From Deltaproteobacteria bacterium (lineage in GTDB: Bacteria; Desulfobacterota; Desulfomonilia; UBA1062), in contig JAFGTK010000337.1 in the NCBI GenBank assembly GCA_016934135.1, positions 1 through 9,054 of the forward strand: a stretch of DNA of 9,054 nt. Reading direction: 5' to 3'. The notes under the pieces were generated by a model. It saw only the letters and a program-made list of their open reading frames with translations. It searched no databases and had not been told where the DNA came from. Shown here piece after piece: positions 1-7,012 of this stretch (position 1 is its first letter; each line of letters opens with the position of its first letter). The position numbers and the translations under genes are program-made.

Positions 1-1
1 A

Positions 2-910
2 TGGTGCCACAATCCCGAGAGCATATCTCCCGATCCTCAGGTCCACTGGGTGAAGACCAGGTGCATCGGCTGCAGGACATGCCTTGAAACCTGCGAACAT
101 GGAGCCCTTGATTTCACGCATGATGGGCTGCATATCAACCGCGAGCGCTGTACAGGGTGTTTGTCATGCACAAAGACCTGTCCTTCCACTGCCCTTGAGT
201 CATTCGGGCATGCATGGGCCCTGGATGAACTGGTCAGCGAAGTGTTGAAAGACCGGGTCTACTTTGAAACATCGCTCGGCGGCATCACTATCTCAGGCGG
301 AGAACCCGCCATGCAGGGGCCGTTTGCAGCAGCATTCCTCAAAGCCCTGAAGGAAAAAGGCATCCACACAGCACTGGATACCTGCGGACAATGTACGCAG
401 AAAACCCTTGCCCTGCTTGTGGAACATGCGGATCTTGTCCTGTTCGATCTCAAAGAGATCGACCCGCAAAGGCACAAGCGCTTCACCGGGGCAACCAACG
501 ATCGTATCCTGAAAAATCTTGCGTTCATCGCCAGAGAGATGAAATCCGGCGACTGCCCGGGTGAGCTCTGGGTCCGCACCCCGCTGATCCCAGGGTATAC
601 CGCGACAGAGGAGAACATCGCAGGTATCGGCAGGTTCATCGCAGACAATCTGAGCGGCATCATAACCCGCTGGGAACTCTGTTCGTTCAACAATTTGTGC
701 ACCCACAAGTATGAAGAGCTCGGACTTACCTGGGCATGCAGGGACTTCAAACTCATGAGCGAACAGGAACTGGGATATTTTACTGATATTGCAAGAAGAT
801 CATGCAGTGACCCGTCAATAGTTCAGGCAAGCGGCCCAACAAGGATACCGGCAGGCAAAGATGAAGACTCGCTACCTGCTGAACTGGCCGATGGTGGAGT
901 TCGCACATAG
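2..910 (+). CDS. Glycyl radical enzyme activating enzyme (radical SAM), 5' end cut by the window
   Basis: Radical-SAM activase that would cleave S-adenosylmethionine to place the glycyl radical on the partner enzyme encoded two genes downstream; cytoplasmic and oxygen-sensitive. The frame is open from base 2, where it reads W-C-H-N-P-E. That is the end of the CX3CX2C cluster motif as written in this family (last Cys at 5-7), so the true start and first two cluster cysteines lie to the left. A GTG at 50 is internal, not the start. Two ferredoxin-like CX2CX2CX3C motifs follow (codons 62-94 and 149-181), the insert seen in activases of dehydratase- and decarboxylase-type glycyl radical enzymes and absent from the pyruvate formate-lyase activase. 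The SAM-binding GGEP motif is at 296-307. The last 40 or so residues are polar and look like a variable tail. The stop codon overlaps the ribosome binding site of the next gene. The family is clear; the exact partner is inferred from the operon. Confidence 0.93.
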   Translation, partial: WCHNPESISPDPQVHWVKTRCIGCRTCLETCEHGALDFTHDGLHINRERCTGCLSCTKTCPSTALESFGHAWALDELVSEVLKDRVYFETSLGGITISGGEPAMQGPFAAAFLKALKEKGIHTALDTCGQCTQKTLALLVEHADLVLFDLKEIDPQRHKRFTGATNDRILKNLAFIAREMKSGDCPGELWVRTPLIPGYTATEENIAGIGRFIADNLSGIITRWELCSFNNLCTHKYEELGLTWACRDFKLMSEQELGYFTDIARRSCSDPSIVQASGPTRIPAGKDEDSLPAELADGGVRT

Positions 911-917
911 GAGGGAG
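909..917 (+). promoter_or_regulatory. Ribosome binding site overlapping the activase stop codon
   Basis: AGGAGG, followed by GAG, begins inside the TAG stop of the activase and sits 7 bases before the ATG at 922. The overlap indicates translational coupling of the activase to the split-barrel gene and fixes the start of the latter. Confidence 0.8.
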
Positions 918-921
918 ATCC

Positions 922-1782
922 ATGAAAAAGATATTTACCGCCTTTGATGAAAAGGATATGCCGGAATTCGAACCCGAGGCAAAAGTAGGGCTCATCGCTA
1001 CAGTCAATCCTGAAGGAGAGCCGCACGTCACCCTGATCACCGCACTGCAGGCTAAAACACCGGACACCGTCATCTGGGGCCAGTTCTCAGACGGGAAGAG
1101 CAAGGAGCATGTCAGGAAGAACCCCAGGACGGCTTTTCTCATCATGACCATGGACAGGAGCCTGTGGCGCGGCAAGGCCATCTGGACGCACGCAGAAAAG
1201 CACGGGGCCGACTACGAGATGTTCAATACCAAGCCCATGTTCCGCTACAACGCCTATCTCGGCATCCATACCGTGCACTATATGGATCTCAAGGAGACCT
1301 ATGGCAGGGAATCGCTTCCGCTTGCAAGGATCGTCATGTCTTCGCTGCTGACAAAGGCTGCAAAATCCGCGGCGCAGACCGGGATCGCAGACCCCATCCT
1401 GAAACCCTGGGGACAGGGACTGTTCAACAGGCTCGACGCCATCAAGTTCATCTCGTATATCGGCCGCGACGGATTCCCCGCAATCATACCGCTCATTCAA
1501 TGCCAGGCCGCCGACAGCAGGAGGCTTGTCTTCTCGCCTCTTGCCTATAGAGAGGAACTCTCAGGCATAACTGACGGAAGCACGGTTGCGGTCTTCGGCC
1601 TGACCATGGACATGGAAGACATCCTGGTACGCGGTACTTTTACAGGGGCTCACAAATGCAGAGGTGCATCTCTGGGCATTGTGGACATCGGCTGGGTCTA
1701 CAACTCCATGCCGCCTCTCCACGGGCAGATCTATCCGGAGACAGCCCTTGAACCCGTGGTTAATTTCCCGGCGCACCCATGA
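922..1782 (+). CDS. Tandem FMN-binding split-barrel protein (pyridoxamine 5'-phosphate oxidase-like)
   Basis: A 286-residue soluble protein with no signal peptide. Residues about 18-125 resemble the flavin-binding split barrel of the pyridoxamine-phosphate-oxidase superfamily: a strand run of the type VGLIATVNPEGEPHV, then a GQFSDGKSKEHVRKNPR stretch, the usual position of the phosphate-contacting loop and conserved Asn-Pro. Residues about 172-265 look like a second, more diverged copy (ISYIGRDGFPAIIP, later a strand pair near 220-240), so the protein may carry two split barrels in one chain. Members bind FMN, F420 or haem, or no cofactor; the sequence alone does not decide. The strong AGGAGG site at 909 sets the start. 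It lies 11 bases after the activase and 21 before the glycyl radical enzyme, so it is very probably co-transcribed and functionally linked. A reductase step on the enzyme's product, or protection of the radical system, are both guesses. Substrate unknown. Confidence 0.75.
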   Translation: MKKIFTAFDEKDMPEFEPEAKVGLIATVNPEGEPHVTLITALQAKTPDTVIWGQFSDGKSKEHVRKNPRTAFLIMTMDRSLWRGKAIWTHAEKHGADYEMFNTKPMFRYNAYLGIHTVHYMDLKETYGRESLPLARIVMSSLLTKAAKSAAQTGIADPILKPWGQGLFNRLDAIKFISYIGRDGFPAIIPLIQCQAADSRRLVFSPLAYREELSGITDGSTVAVFGLTMDMEDILVRGTFTGAHKCRGASLGIVDIGWVYNSMPPLHGQIYPETALEPVVNFPAHP

Positions 1783-1790
1783 GTTGAAAC

Positions 1791-1795
1791 AGGAG
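1791..1795 (+). promoter_or_regulatory. Ribosome binding site of the glycyl radical enzyme
   Basis: AGGAG lies 8 bases before the ATG at 1804, inside the 21-base gap after the split-barrel gene. It supports this start over later ATG codons in the frame. Confidence 0.7.
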
Positions 1796-1803
1796 AAAAG
1801 TCT

Positions 1804-4173
1804 ATGAGAGAACATGCCGTACCGTCCATGACCCTGGAGGCACCAACGCGGTTCAGCACAATAAAAAACGAGCTTATCTCGAGCCCGGTCATGCTCTGCA
1901 CGGAGCGGGCTGAACTCATCACCGAATTCTTCAGAAAACACGACAACAAAAAAGAAACCATGGTGATCCGCAAGGCCAGGGCCCTGAGATATCTGCTGCA
2001 GAATAAATCCGTGAACATCTTCAAAGACGAACTCATTGTGGGCAATGTCGGCAGCAAACGCAAATCCGCCATCATGCAGCCCGAACTGGCAGGGGTTTTC
2101 ATGTGCGAGGAACTGCTCTGGATCGACAGGAGGAAGACCAACCCCTACCAGGTGCCCTGGTCAGAACGGAAAAGGCTTCTCACAAAGGTCATCCCCTACT
2201 GGCTTACCAGGAATATGGTCCTGAGGGCATTCAGAGGCAGGCTTATCCACCTGGCCAACTATGTCGTCGAACAGCTCCGAGCAACAAAATACCTCATCAA
2301 CGAGGCAGGCGGTATCGGGCACTTCCTGCCGAATTATGAAAAGATACTGCGGCTGGGGATCAAGGGGTACCTGGAACTGATGGCTGAGAACGATACCGTG
2401 CTCAGCGAGGCGGCAAAGATCGCCTGTGAAGGCGTTGCTTCCTATGCCGGGAACCTGGCATCGCAGGCAGAGAGTCTCGCTATGAATGAAGCCGACCCGA
2501 CACGCGCAGCAGAGCTTTCTGAAATCGCGCGCATCTGCCGCAAGGTGCCGTATGAGCCTGCCGATACCTTCCATGAGGCCCTGCAGTCACTCTGGATCAC
2601 ACACATGTGCGTATGCCTGGAAGGCCTCAATTCAGCCGTGTCTTTGGGAAGGATCGACCAGTATCTCTATCCGTACTATAAACGGGACATTGAAGCCGGC
2701 CGTATCAGCCGTGATCAGGCCCTGGAACTGGCTCTGTGTTTCTCTGCGAAGACAACCGAGCATGTATTTCTGCTTTCAGAGAGAACGAGCCAGTATCACG
2801 GCGGCTACCTCGTCGCCCAGGCAGCTACCGTGGGCGGCATGGATACTGAAGGCAGAGATGCGGTCAACGATCTCACCTACCTCTTCCTCGATGTAATGGA
2901 ACTGGCAGGACTGAGGGACCCGAACTACATGGCGAGGATACACAAAGGCTCTCCAAGGGAATATATCCTCCGCGCGGTCGATGTTGCACGAAAGGGCAAT
3001 GCCGTACCCGGTCTGTTCAACGACGAACCCACGATCGCCTCTCTTACCGCACATGGACACCCGCTCAAAGAGGCCCGTGATTACGGGGTCGTGGGGTGCG
3101 TGGAACCGTCACTGCCGGGCAAGAGCTTTTTCTCCACCGATGCCGCGCTCTTCAACCTGCCGCTCTGCCTCATCCTTGCCCTGAATCAGGGCAGGAGGCT
3201 CAATTCTCGGCGAAGGACAGGGGCGGCAACCATGAAACCGGAAGCCATAACCTCCATGGATCAGGTCATGGCAGCTTTCAGGTCCCAGGTGGACCATATG
3301 GTGGAGAGCCTGATCGCCGATCTTCAGGTAATCGAGAAGGGGAACCGCGATTATCACCCCACACCTTTTTCATCGATGCTCGTGGACGGTTGCCTGGAAA
3401 CAGGCCGTGATGTCACGGCAGGGGGTGCACAGTACAACTCCAGCGGCATTCAGGGGGTCGGCATCGCCGATGTGGCGGATTCGCTGGCCGCACTGGATGA
3501 GTTGGTATTCCGGCAGAAAAAATATACTATCCCCCGGATACTCGATGCCTTGAGATGCGACTTCGATGATGCCCCCATCCTCCTTGCCGAACTGAAGAAT
3601 GCAGCGAAATTCGGCAACGACAACATTGTGCCGGACAGGTATGCAGACACCGTGGCGCATATCTTTCACGACGCCCTTGCCCGTTATCGAAACACTCGCG
3701 GCGGGCCGTATGTCCCGGGGTTCTATTCATCCACATGCCATGTTGGGTTCGGAAACCGCACCGAGGCACTGCCCTCGGGCAGGAGATCCGGCGAGCCGTT
3801 TGCCGCATCCCTGGGGAGCTGTAACGGGTTCGATTGTGAAGGGCCTACAGCACTGCTGAACTCCGTTGCCCGGATCGACTCCACCCTGGCGGCAAACGGA
3901 TACGCACTGAACCTGCGCTTCGATCCCAGGACCCTTGCCGGAGACAAAGGACTGAAAGTCATGGCGGCACTCACTGAAGGTTTCTTCGCCTCGGGCGGCA
4001 TGGAGGTGCAGCTCAATGTACTCGATGCGGAAATGCTGGTCGATGCGAGGGCGCACCCCGGAAAATACCCGGGTATTGTCGTGCGTGTCGCAGGATACTG
4101 CGCATACTTTGACGAACTCCCGGATACGGTAAAGGGCGAGATCATCAGCCGCACAAGGATTGAACTGCAGTAG
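1804..4173 (+). CDS. Glycyl radical enzyme, pyruvate formate-lyase family, substrate unassigned
   Basis: A 789-residue cytoplasmic radical enzyme with all core parts. The thiyl-radical Cys432 (codon 3097-3099) and Glu434 sit in the GCVEP motif typical of dehydratase- and lyase-type members, and the glycyl radical Gly764 (4093-4095) sits in RVAGYCAYF, 25 residues from the C terminus. Other family landmarks are GHFLPNYEK at 172-180, SLGRIDQYLYPYY at 280-292, STDAALFNLP at 444-453 and GPTALLNSVA near 680. Length and motif spacing match the roughly 790-residue group that includes B12-independent glycerol dehydratase and hydroxyproline dehydratase, not the longer choline, benzylsuccinate or hydroxyphenylacetate enzymes. 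However, the His-Ser pair that, from memory, binds diol in glycerol dehydratase (two residues before the SxGR element) reads Ser277-Ala278 here. That argues against a classical diol dehydratase. The activase is encoded upstream. The family call is near certain; the reaction is open. Confidence 0.96.
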   Translation: MREHAVPSMTLEAPTRFSTIKNELISSPVMLCTERAELITEFFRKHDNKKETMVIRKARALRYLLQNKSVNIFKDELIVGNVGSKRKSAIMQPELAGVFMCEELLWIDRRKTNPYQVPWSERKRLLTKVIPYWLTRNMVLRAFRGRLIHLANYVVEQLRATKYLINEAGGIGHFLPNYEKILRLGIKGYLELMAENDTVLSEAAKIACEGVASYAGNLASQAESLAMNEADPTRAAELSEIARICRKVPYEPADTFHEALQSLWITHMCVCLEGLNSAVSLGRIDQYLYPYYKRDIEAGRISRDQALELALCFSAKTTEHVFLLSERTSQYHGGYLVAQAATVGGMDTEGRDAVNDLTYLFLDVMELAGLRDPNYMARIHKGSPREYILRAVDVARKGNAVPGLFNDEPTIASLTAHGHPLKEARDYGVVGCVEPSLPGKSFFSTDAALFNLPLCLILALNQGRRLNSRRRTGAATMKPEAITSMDQVMAAFRSQVDHMVESLIADLQVIEKGNRDYHPTPFSSMLVDGCLETGRDVTAGGAQYNSSGIQGVGIADVADSLAALDELVFRQKKYTIPRILDALRCDFDDAPILLAELKNAAKFGNDNIVPDRYADTVAHIFHDALARYRNTRGGPYVPGFYSSTCHVGFGNRTEALPSGRRSGEPFAASLGSCNGFDCEGPTALLNSVARIDSTLAANGYALNLRFDPRTLAGDKGLKVMAALTEGFFASGGMEVQLNVLDAEMLVDARAHPGKYPGIVVRVAGYCAYFDELPDTVKGEIISRTRIELQ

Positions 4174-4195
4174 CGCCCTACGATACTTTTTTATA

Positions 4196-4209
4196 TGCAT
4201 TGTGCATTG
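4196..4209 (+). repeat. Tandem 7-base direct repeat before the Fe-S gene
   Basis: TGCATTG occurs twice head to tail in the 49-base gap between the glycyl radical enzyme and the Fe-S protein gene, just after a short T-rich stretch. It ends directly before the ribosome binding site. No hairpin or convincing promoter is visible in the gap. It may be chance. Confidence 0.35.
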
Positions 4210-4211
4210 AA

Positions 4212-4217
4212 AAGGAG
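4212..4217 (+). promoter_or_regulatory. Ribosome binding site of the Fe-S protein gene
   Basis: AAGGAG lies 5 bases before the ATG at 4223 and fixes that start. Confidence 0.7.
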
Positions 4218-4222
4218 ATACC

Positions 4223-5617
4223 ATGGAAGAGAGGGTCACAGCTTTTCATGCCGATAAATGTGATCGTTGCGGCATCTGTCTGCACCTTTGCCCTGTCATG
4301 GAACTGCCTGTTAAAAAGGCGCAGGAGGAAATTGCTGCACTGATAAACGGGGAAGATTCACACTATGCCCTGAGCAGATGCACCTCGTGCATGTCCTGCA
4401 ATCTGTACTGCCCTACAGGCGCAAACCCGTACAGTCTCATACAGCTGAGATGGAACGACCGCTATACGAAGCAGGGTGCCCCTCCTCTGTATAAATTCGT
4501 GTGCCCTACGATGGAGCCGAACATATGGCAGCTCCTCAATGTCCTGCTCTCTGAAAAGGAACGTACATGGATCTCGGGGTGGATGGACACTGTCCCGGAT
4601 AAAGACGATGAAGTGCTTCTTGTGGGCAATTACCTTCATCTGTTTCCCTTTATTATTGGAGACTCCGCCCTGCTGGATCATTTCAGGCCCATTGACAGGC
4701 TGGACCAGTGGGAGGGGGGAGCCTACCTTTACCAGGGCGGGTACCTCGACCTCGTGCAACAGATCGCTCTTCGGTGCAAACAGGATTTCGATACGTGGGG
4801 GGTAAAAACCGTTGTCCCGATGCTGGATGCGGTACACTATATCTTTACACAGGTTCATCCAGAAGAAATGGGTGTCCACCATACGCCTGAGTTCATCAAT
4901 TTCCACGACTGGCTGCTGGACAGGATCGATTCCGGGGAAATACCCCTGCCGAAAAGACTCGGCCTTACTCTCACTGTACATGACAACTGCTATTCAAAGC
5001 CTTTCGGGGATGACCTGTGGGACAAGCACAGGGAAATTCTCACCAGATGCGGCTGCTCCATAGTGGAAATGAAGCATTCCAGGAAGGACGCCCTGTGCTG
5101 CGGATTCGGCAAAGGCGCTTCCTGGACAAGGAACTTCACCCTGCCTTACGAGATCATTGCCGAGGGGGCGAAAAAATTCAAAGAGGCTAAGGACACCGGC
5201 GCAGATGCCCTTGTTTCCTACTGCGGGGGATGTATATACCTGCTCTGGGCTGCACGTGAGCTTCTCGGCAGCAAAATCGACATCTATCACAGTCTGGAGA
5301 TCGTGAGAATGGCCATGGGTGAACATCTCGATTACCCCCGCGACCACCTCAGACGCGCATGGGATGTCATCGCGATCATCACCTATCAGTGGCTGGTATC
5401 AATCTTTCAGAAAAATTTCTTTATTGAGCAGATAACCTTTGACCGGAACAGATCCACGTTCAAACCCAAAAAATATAGACTGCTGCTTTTTATCAGAAGA
5501 TTGTTCGACATACCCCTGGTTCGAAAAAGTTATGCACGCATGTTCCGTTTCATCATGCCATTGCTGAGCCGGAAAAACCCGGCCTCTCATGCGGAGAGAG
5601 ACCGGGCGTTGTATTAA
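4223..5617 (+). CDS. Iron-sulfur protein with two 4Fe-4S clusters and one CCG domain (HdrD/GlpC/LutA-like)
   Basis: A 464-residue electron-transfer or oxidoreductase subunit. Two ferredoxin motifs open the protein: Cys13-16-19-23 and Cys53-56-59-63, each CX2CX2CX3C followed by Pro, the layout of heterodisulfide-reductase subunit C/D and GlpC. The C-terminal CCG domain is intact: Cys256, the pair Cys292-Cys293-Gly, and Cys334/Cys337 after 39 residues, which suits an unusual 4Fe-4S site or a quinone/disulfide-type site. The preceding half (about 130-245) occupies the place of the first CCG repeat but has lost its cysteines; the expected Cys-Cys-Gly position may correspond to Gln171-Gly172-Gly173. 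After residue 380 a hydrophobic and basic tail (about 384-450) could attach to the membrane, but no clear transmembrane helix is certain. As the fourth gene of the run it may take electrons from, or give them to, a step linked to the radical enzyme. Partner and substrate are not shown. Confidence 0.85.
   Translation: MEERVTAFHADKCDRCGICLHLCPVMELPVKKAQEEIAALINGEDSHYALSRCTSCMSCNLYCPTGANPYSLIQLRWNDRYTKQGAPPLYKFVCPTMEPNIWQLLNVLLSEKERTWISGWMDTVPDKDDEVLLVGNYLHLFPFIIGDSALLDHFRPIDRLDQWEGGAYLYQGGYLDLVQQIALRCKQDFDTWGVKTVVPMLDAVHYIFTQVHPEEMGVHHTPEFINFHDWLLDRIDSGEIPLPKRLGLTLTVHDNCYSKPFGDDLWDKHREILTRCGCSIVEMKHSRKDALCCGFGKGASWTRNFTLPYEIIAEGAKKFKEAKDTGADALVSYCGGCIYLLWAARELLGSKIDIYHSLEIVRMAMGEHLDYPRDHLRRAWDVIAIITYQWLVSIFQKNFFIEQITFDRNRSTFKPKKYRLLLFIRRLFDIPLVRKSYARMFRFIMPLLSRKNPASHAERDRALY
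5573..5606 (-). terminator. Rho-independent terminator of gdhA, inside the end of the convergent Fe-S gene
   Basis: A stem with 11-base arms (CCCGGCCTCTC and GAGAGACCGGG, one C-A mismatch) and a 7-base loop spans 5578-5606. Read on the minus strand it is followed by five T residues (5577-5573), the textbook arrangement for stopping the nrpR-gdhA transcript about 40 bases past the gdhA stop. On the plus strand the T tract is weak, so it would end the other operon poorly if at all. It lies within the last codons of the plus-strand Fe-S gene. Confidence 0.75.
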
Positions 5618-5644
5618 TAATTCAACTGTATTGATGCTATGTTG

Positions 5645-6982
5645 CTAGACCAGTCCCTGATAGAGCATGGCATCTGCAACCTTTACGAATCCTGCGATAT
5701 TTGCACCGGCAACGTAATTGCCAGGGGTACCGTATTCCGCTGCGGTCTCAAAGCAGTTTCTATGTATGCTCTGCATGATCTCATGAAGACGGCTGTCCAC
5801 CTCTTCGCGGGGCCAGGATAGCCTCATCGAATTCTGGCTCATCTCAAGGCCTGATACGGCAACACCGCCTGCATTGGCTGCCTTGCCGGGTCCATAGAGG
5901 ATCTTTTTGTCGAGGAACCTCTCGACCCCTGCGGGCTCTGTCGGCATATTGGCGCCTTCGGATACCACATAGCAGCCATTGCCGAGCAATGTCTCTGCAT
6001 CCTTGCCGGTAATCTCGTTCTGCGTTGCAGACGGGAAAGCGCAGTCGCACGGAATACCCCACGGCCTTTTGCCGTCGTAATATTCCACACCGTACTTCTC
6101 TGCATATTCCTTGATACGGCCGCGATGCACGTTCTTGAGTTCGATGACCCATGCGAGCTTTTCTTCATTGATGCCGTCTTTATCGTAGATCGTCCCTCCC
6201 GAGTCGGAAAGGCTTACTACCTTGGCGCCCAGCTGGTTCAGCTTTTCCACGGTATACTGGGCTACATTGCCCGAACCCGATACTGTGCAGACCTTGCCTT
6301 CTAGTGATTCATCGCGGGTCTTGAGCATTTCCTGTGCAAAGTAAACAGACCCGTACCCGGTTGCTTCGGGCCGGATAAGGGAACCGCCGTAGGACAGAGC
6401 CTTACCGGTAAGTACAGCTGTGAACTCGTTCTTCAGCCTTTTGTACTGCCCGAAGAGAAAGCCTATCTCCCTGCCGCCCACACCGATATCACCGGCAGGC
6501 ACGTCGGTATTGTGGCCTATGTGACGGAAAAGCTCGGTCATGAAAGACTGGCAGAATTTCATAACCTCGTTGTCGGATTTTCCTTTGGGATCGAAATCCG
6601 AACCGCCCTTGCCGCCGCCCATGGGAAGCGTGGTCAGGGAATTCTTGAAGACCTGCTCAAATCCAAGGAACTTGAGGATATCGAGGTTGACGCTCGGATG
6701 GAAACGAAGTCCGCCCTTGTAAGGTCCTATTGCACTGTTGAACTCGATACGGAAGCCCCTGTTTACCTGAACATTTCCCTTGTCATCCAGCCATGGCACC
6801 CTGAAAATGATCGCCCTTTCCGGCTCGGTGATCCTGTCGAGCAAATTGGCATCCCGGTATCTCTTGTTGCGGTCGAGCACCGGCCTGAGTGATTCGAGGA
6901 CCTCGGTCACAGACTGAAGAAAAGCCGGCTGATTTGGATTTTTTTCTTTCACTGTCTCTAAAGCTTTGTTGACTATCGGCAT
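5645..6982 (-). CDS. gdhA: NADP-type glutamate dehydrogenase, hexameric class I
   Basis: Catalyses reversible reductive amination of 2-oxoglutarate with ammonium to glutamate, the low-affinity ammonium assimilation route; soluble hexamer. At 445 residues it matches the bacterial class I enzyme (about 447 in E. coli). Visible signatures are GPYKGGLRFHP (Lys89, substrate binding), PMGGGKGGSDFDP with catalytic Lys125, PAGDIGVGGREIG with catalytic Asp165, and a Rossmann dinucleotide loop GSGNV at 236-240. At the end of the second Rossmann strand the text reads SLSDSGG, like the NADP-using E. coli enzyme; coenzyme choice is an inference. AAGGAG (6988-6993 on the minus strand) lies 5 bases before the ATG. 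The start follows the nrpR stop by 30 bases with no promoter evident in the gap, so it is likely transcribed from the nrpR promoter and ended by the hairpin at 5573-5606. No damage seen. Confidence 0.97.
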   Translation of the reverse strand: MPIVNKALETVKEKNPNQPAFLQSVTEVLESLRPVLDRNKRYRDANLLDRITEPERAIIFRVPWLDDKGNVQVNRGFRIEFNSAIGPYKGGLRFHPSVNLDILKFLGFEQVFKNSLTTLPMGGGKGGSDFDPKGKSDNEVMKFCQSFMTELFRHIGHNTDVPAGDIGVGGREIGFLFGQYKRLKNEFTAVLTGKALSYGGSLIRPEATGYGSVYFAQEMLKTRDESLEGKVCTVSGSGNVAQYTVEKLNQLGAKVVSLSDSGGTIYDKDGINEEKLAWVIELKNVHRGRIKEYAEKYGVEYYDGKRPWGIPCDCAFPSATQNEITGKDAETLLGNGCYVVSEGANMPTEPAGVERFLDKKILYGPGKAANAGGVAVSGLEMSQNSMRLSWPREEVDSRLHEIMQSIHRNCFETAAEYGTPGNYVAGANIAGFVKVADAMLYQGLV

Positions 6983-6987
6983 ACTAA

Positions 6988-6993
6988 CTCCTT
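6988..6993 (-). promoter_or_regulatory. Ribosome binding site of gdhA
   Basis: AAGGAG on the minus strand, 5 bases before the gdhA ATG and inside the 30-base nrpR-gdhA gap. It supports the chosen start. Confidence 0.7.
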
Positions 6994-7012
6994 TCTTGAA
7001 ATAACATTATGT

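Noticed and set aside
50..52. GTG as start codon of the activase
   Set aside because: The same frame is open to base 2 and encodes W-C-H-N-P-E, the end of the radical-SAM cysteine motif. The GTG is internal and the gene continues left of the window.
4358..4981. 207-codon minus-strand open frame opposite the Fe-S gene
   Set aside because: Shadow of the plus-strand gene, whose cluster cysteines are intact; no family features in the antisense product.
6512..6892. 126-codon plus-strand open frame inside gdhA
   Set aside because: Antisense to conserved GdhA catalytic motifs; shadow frame.
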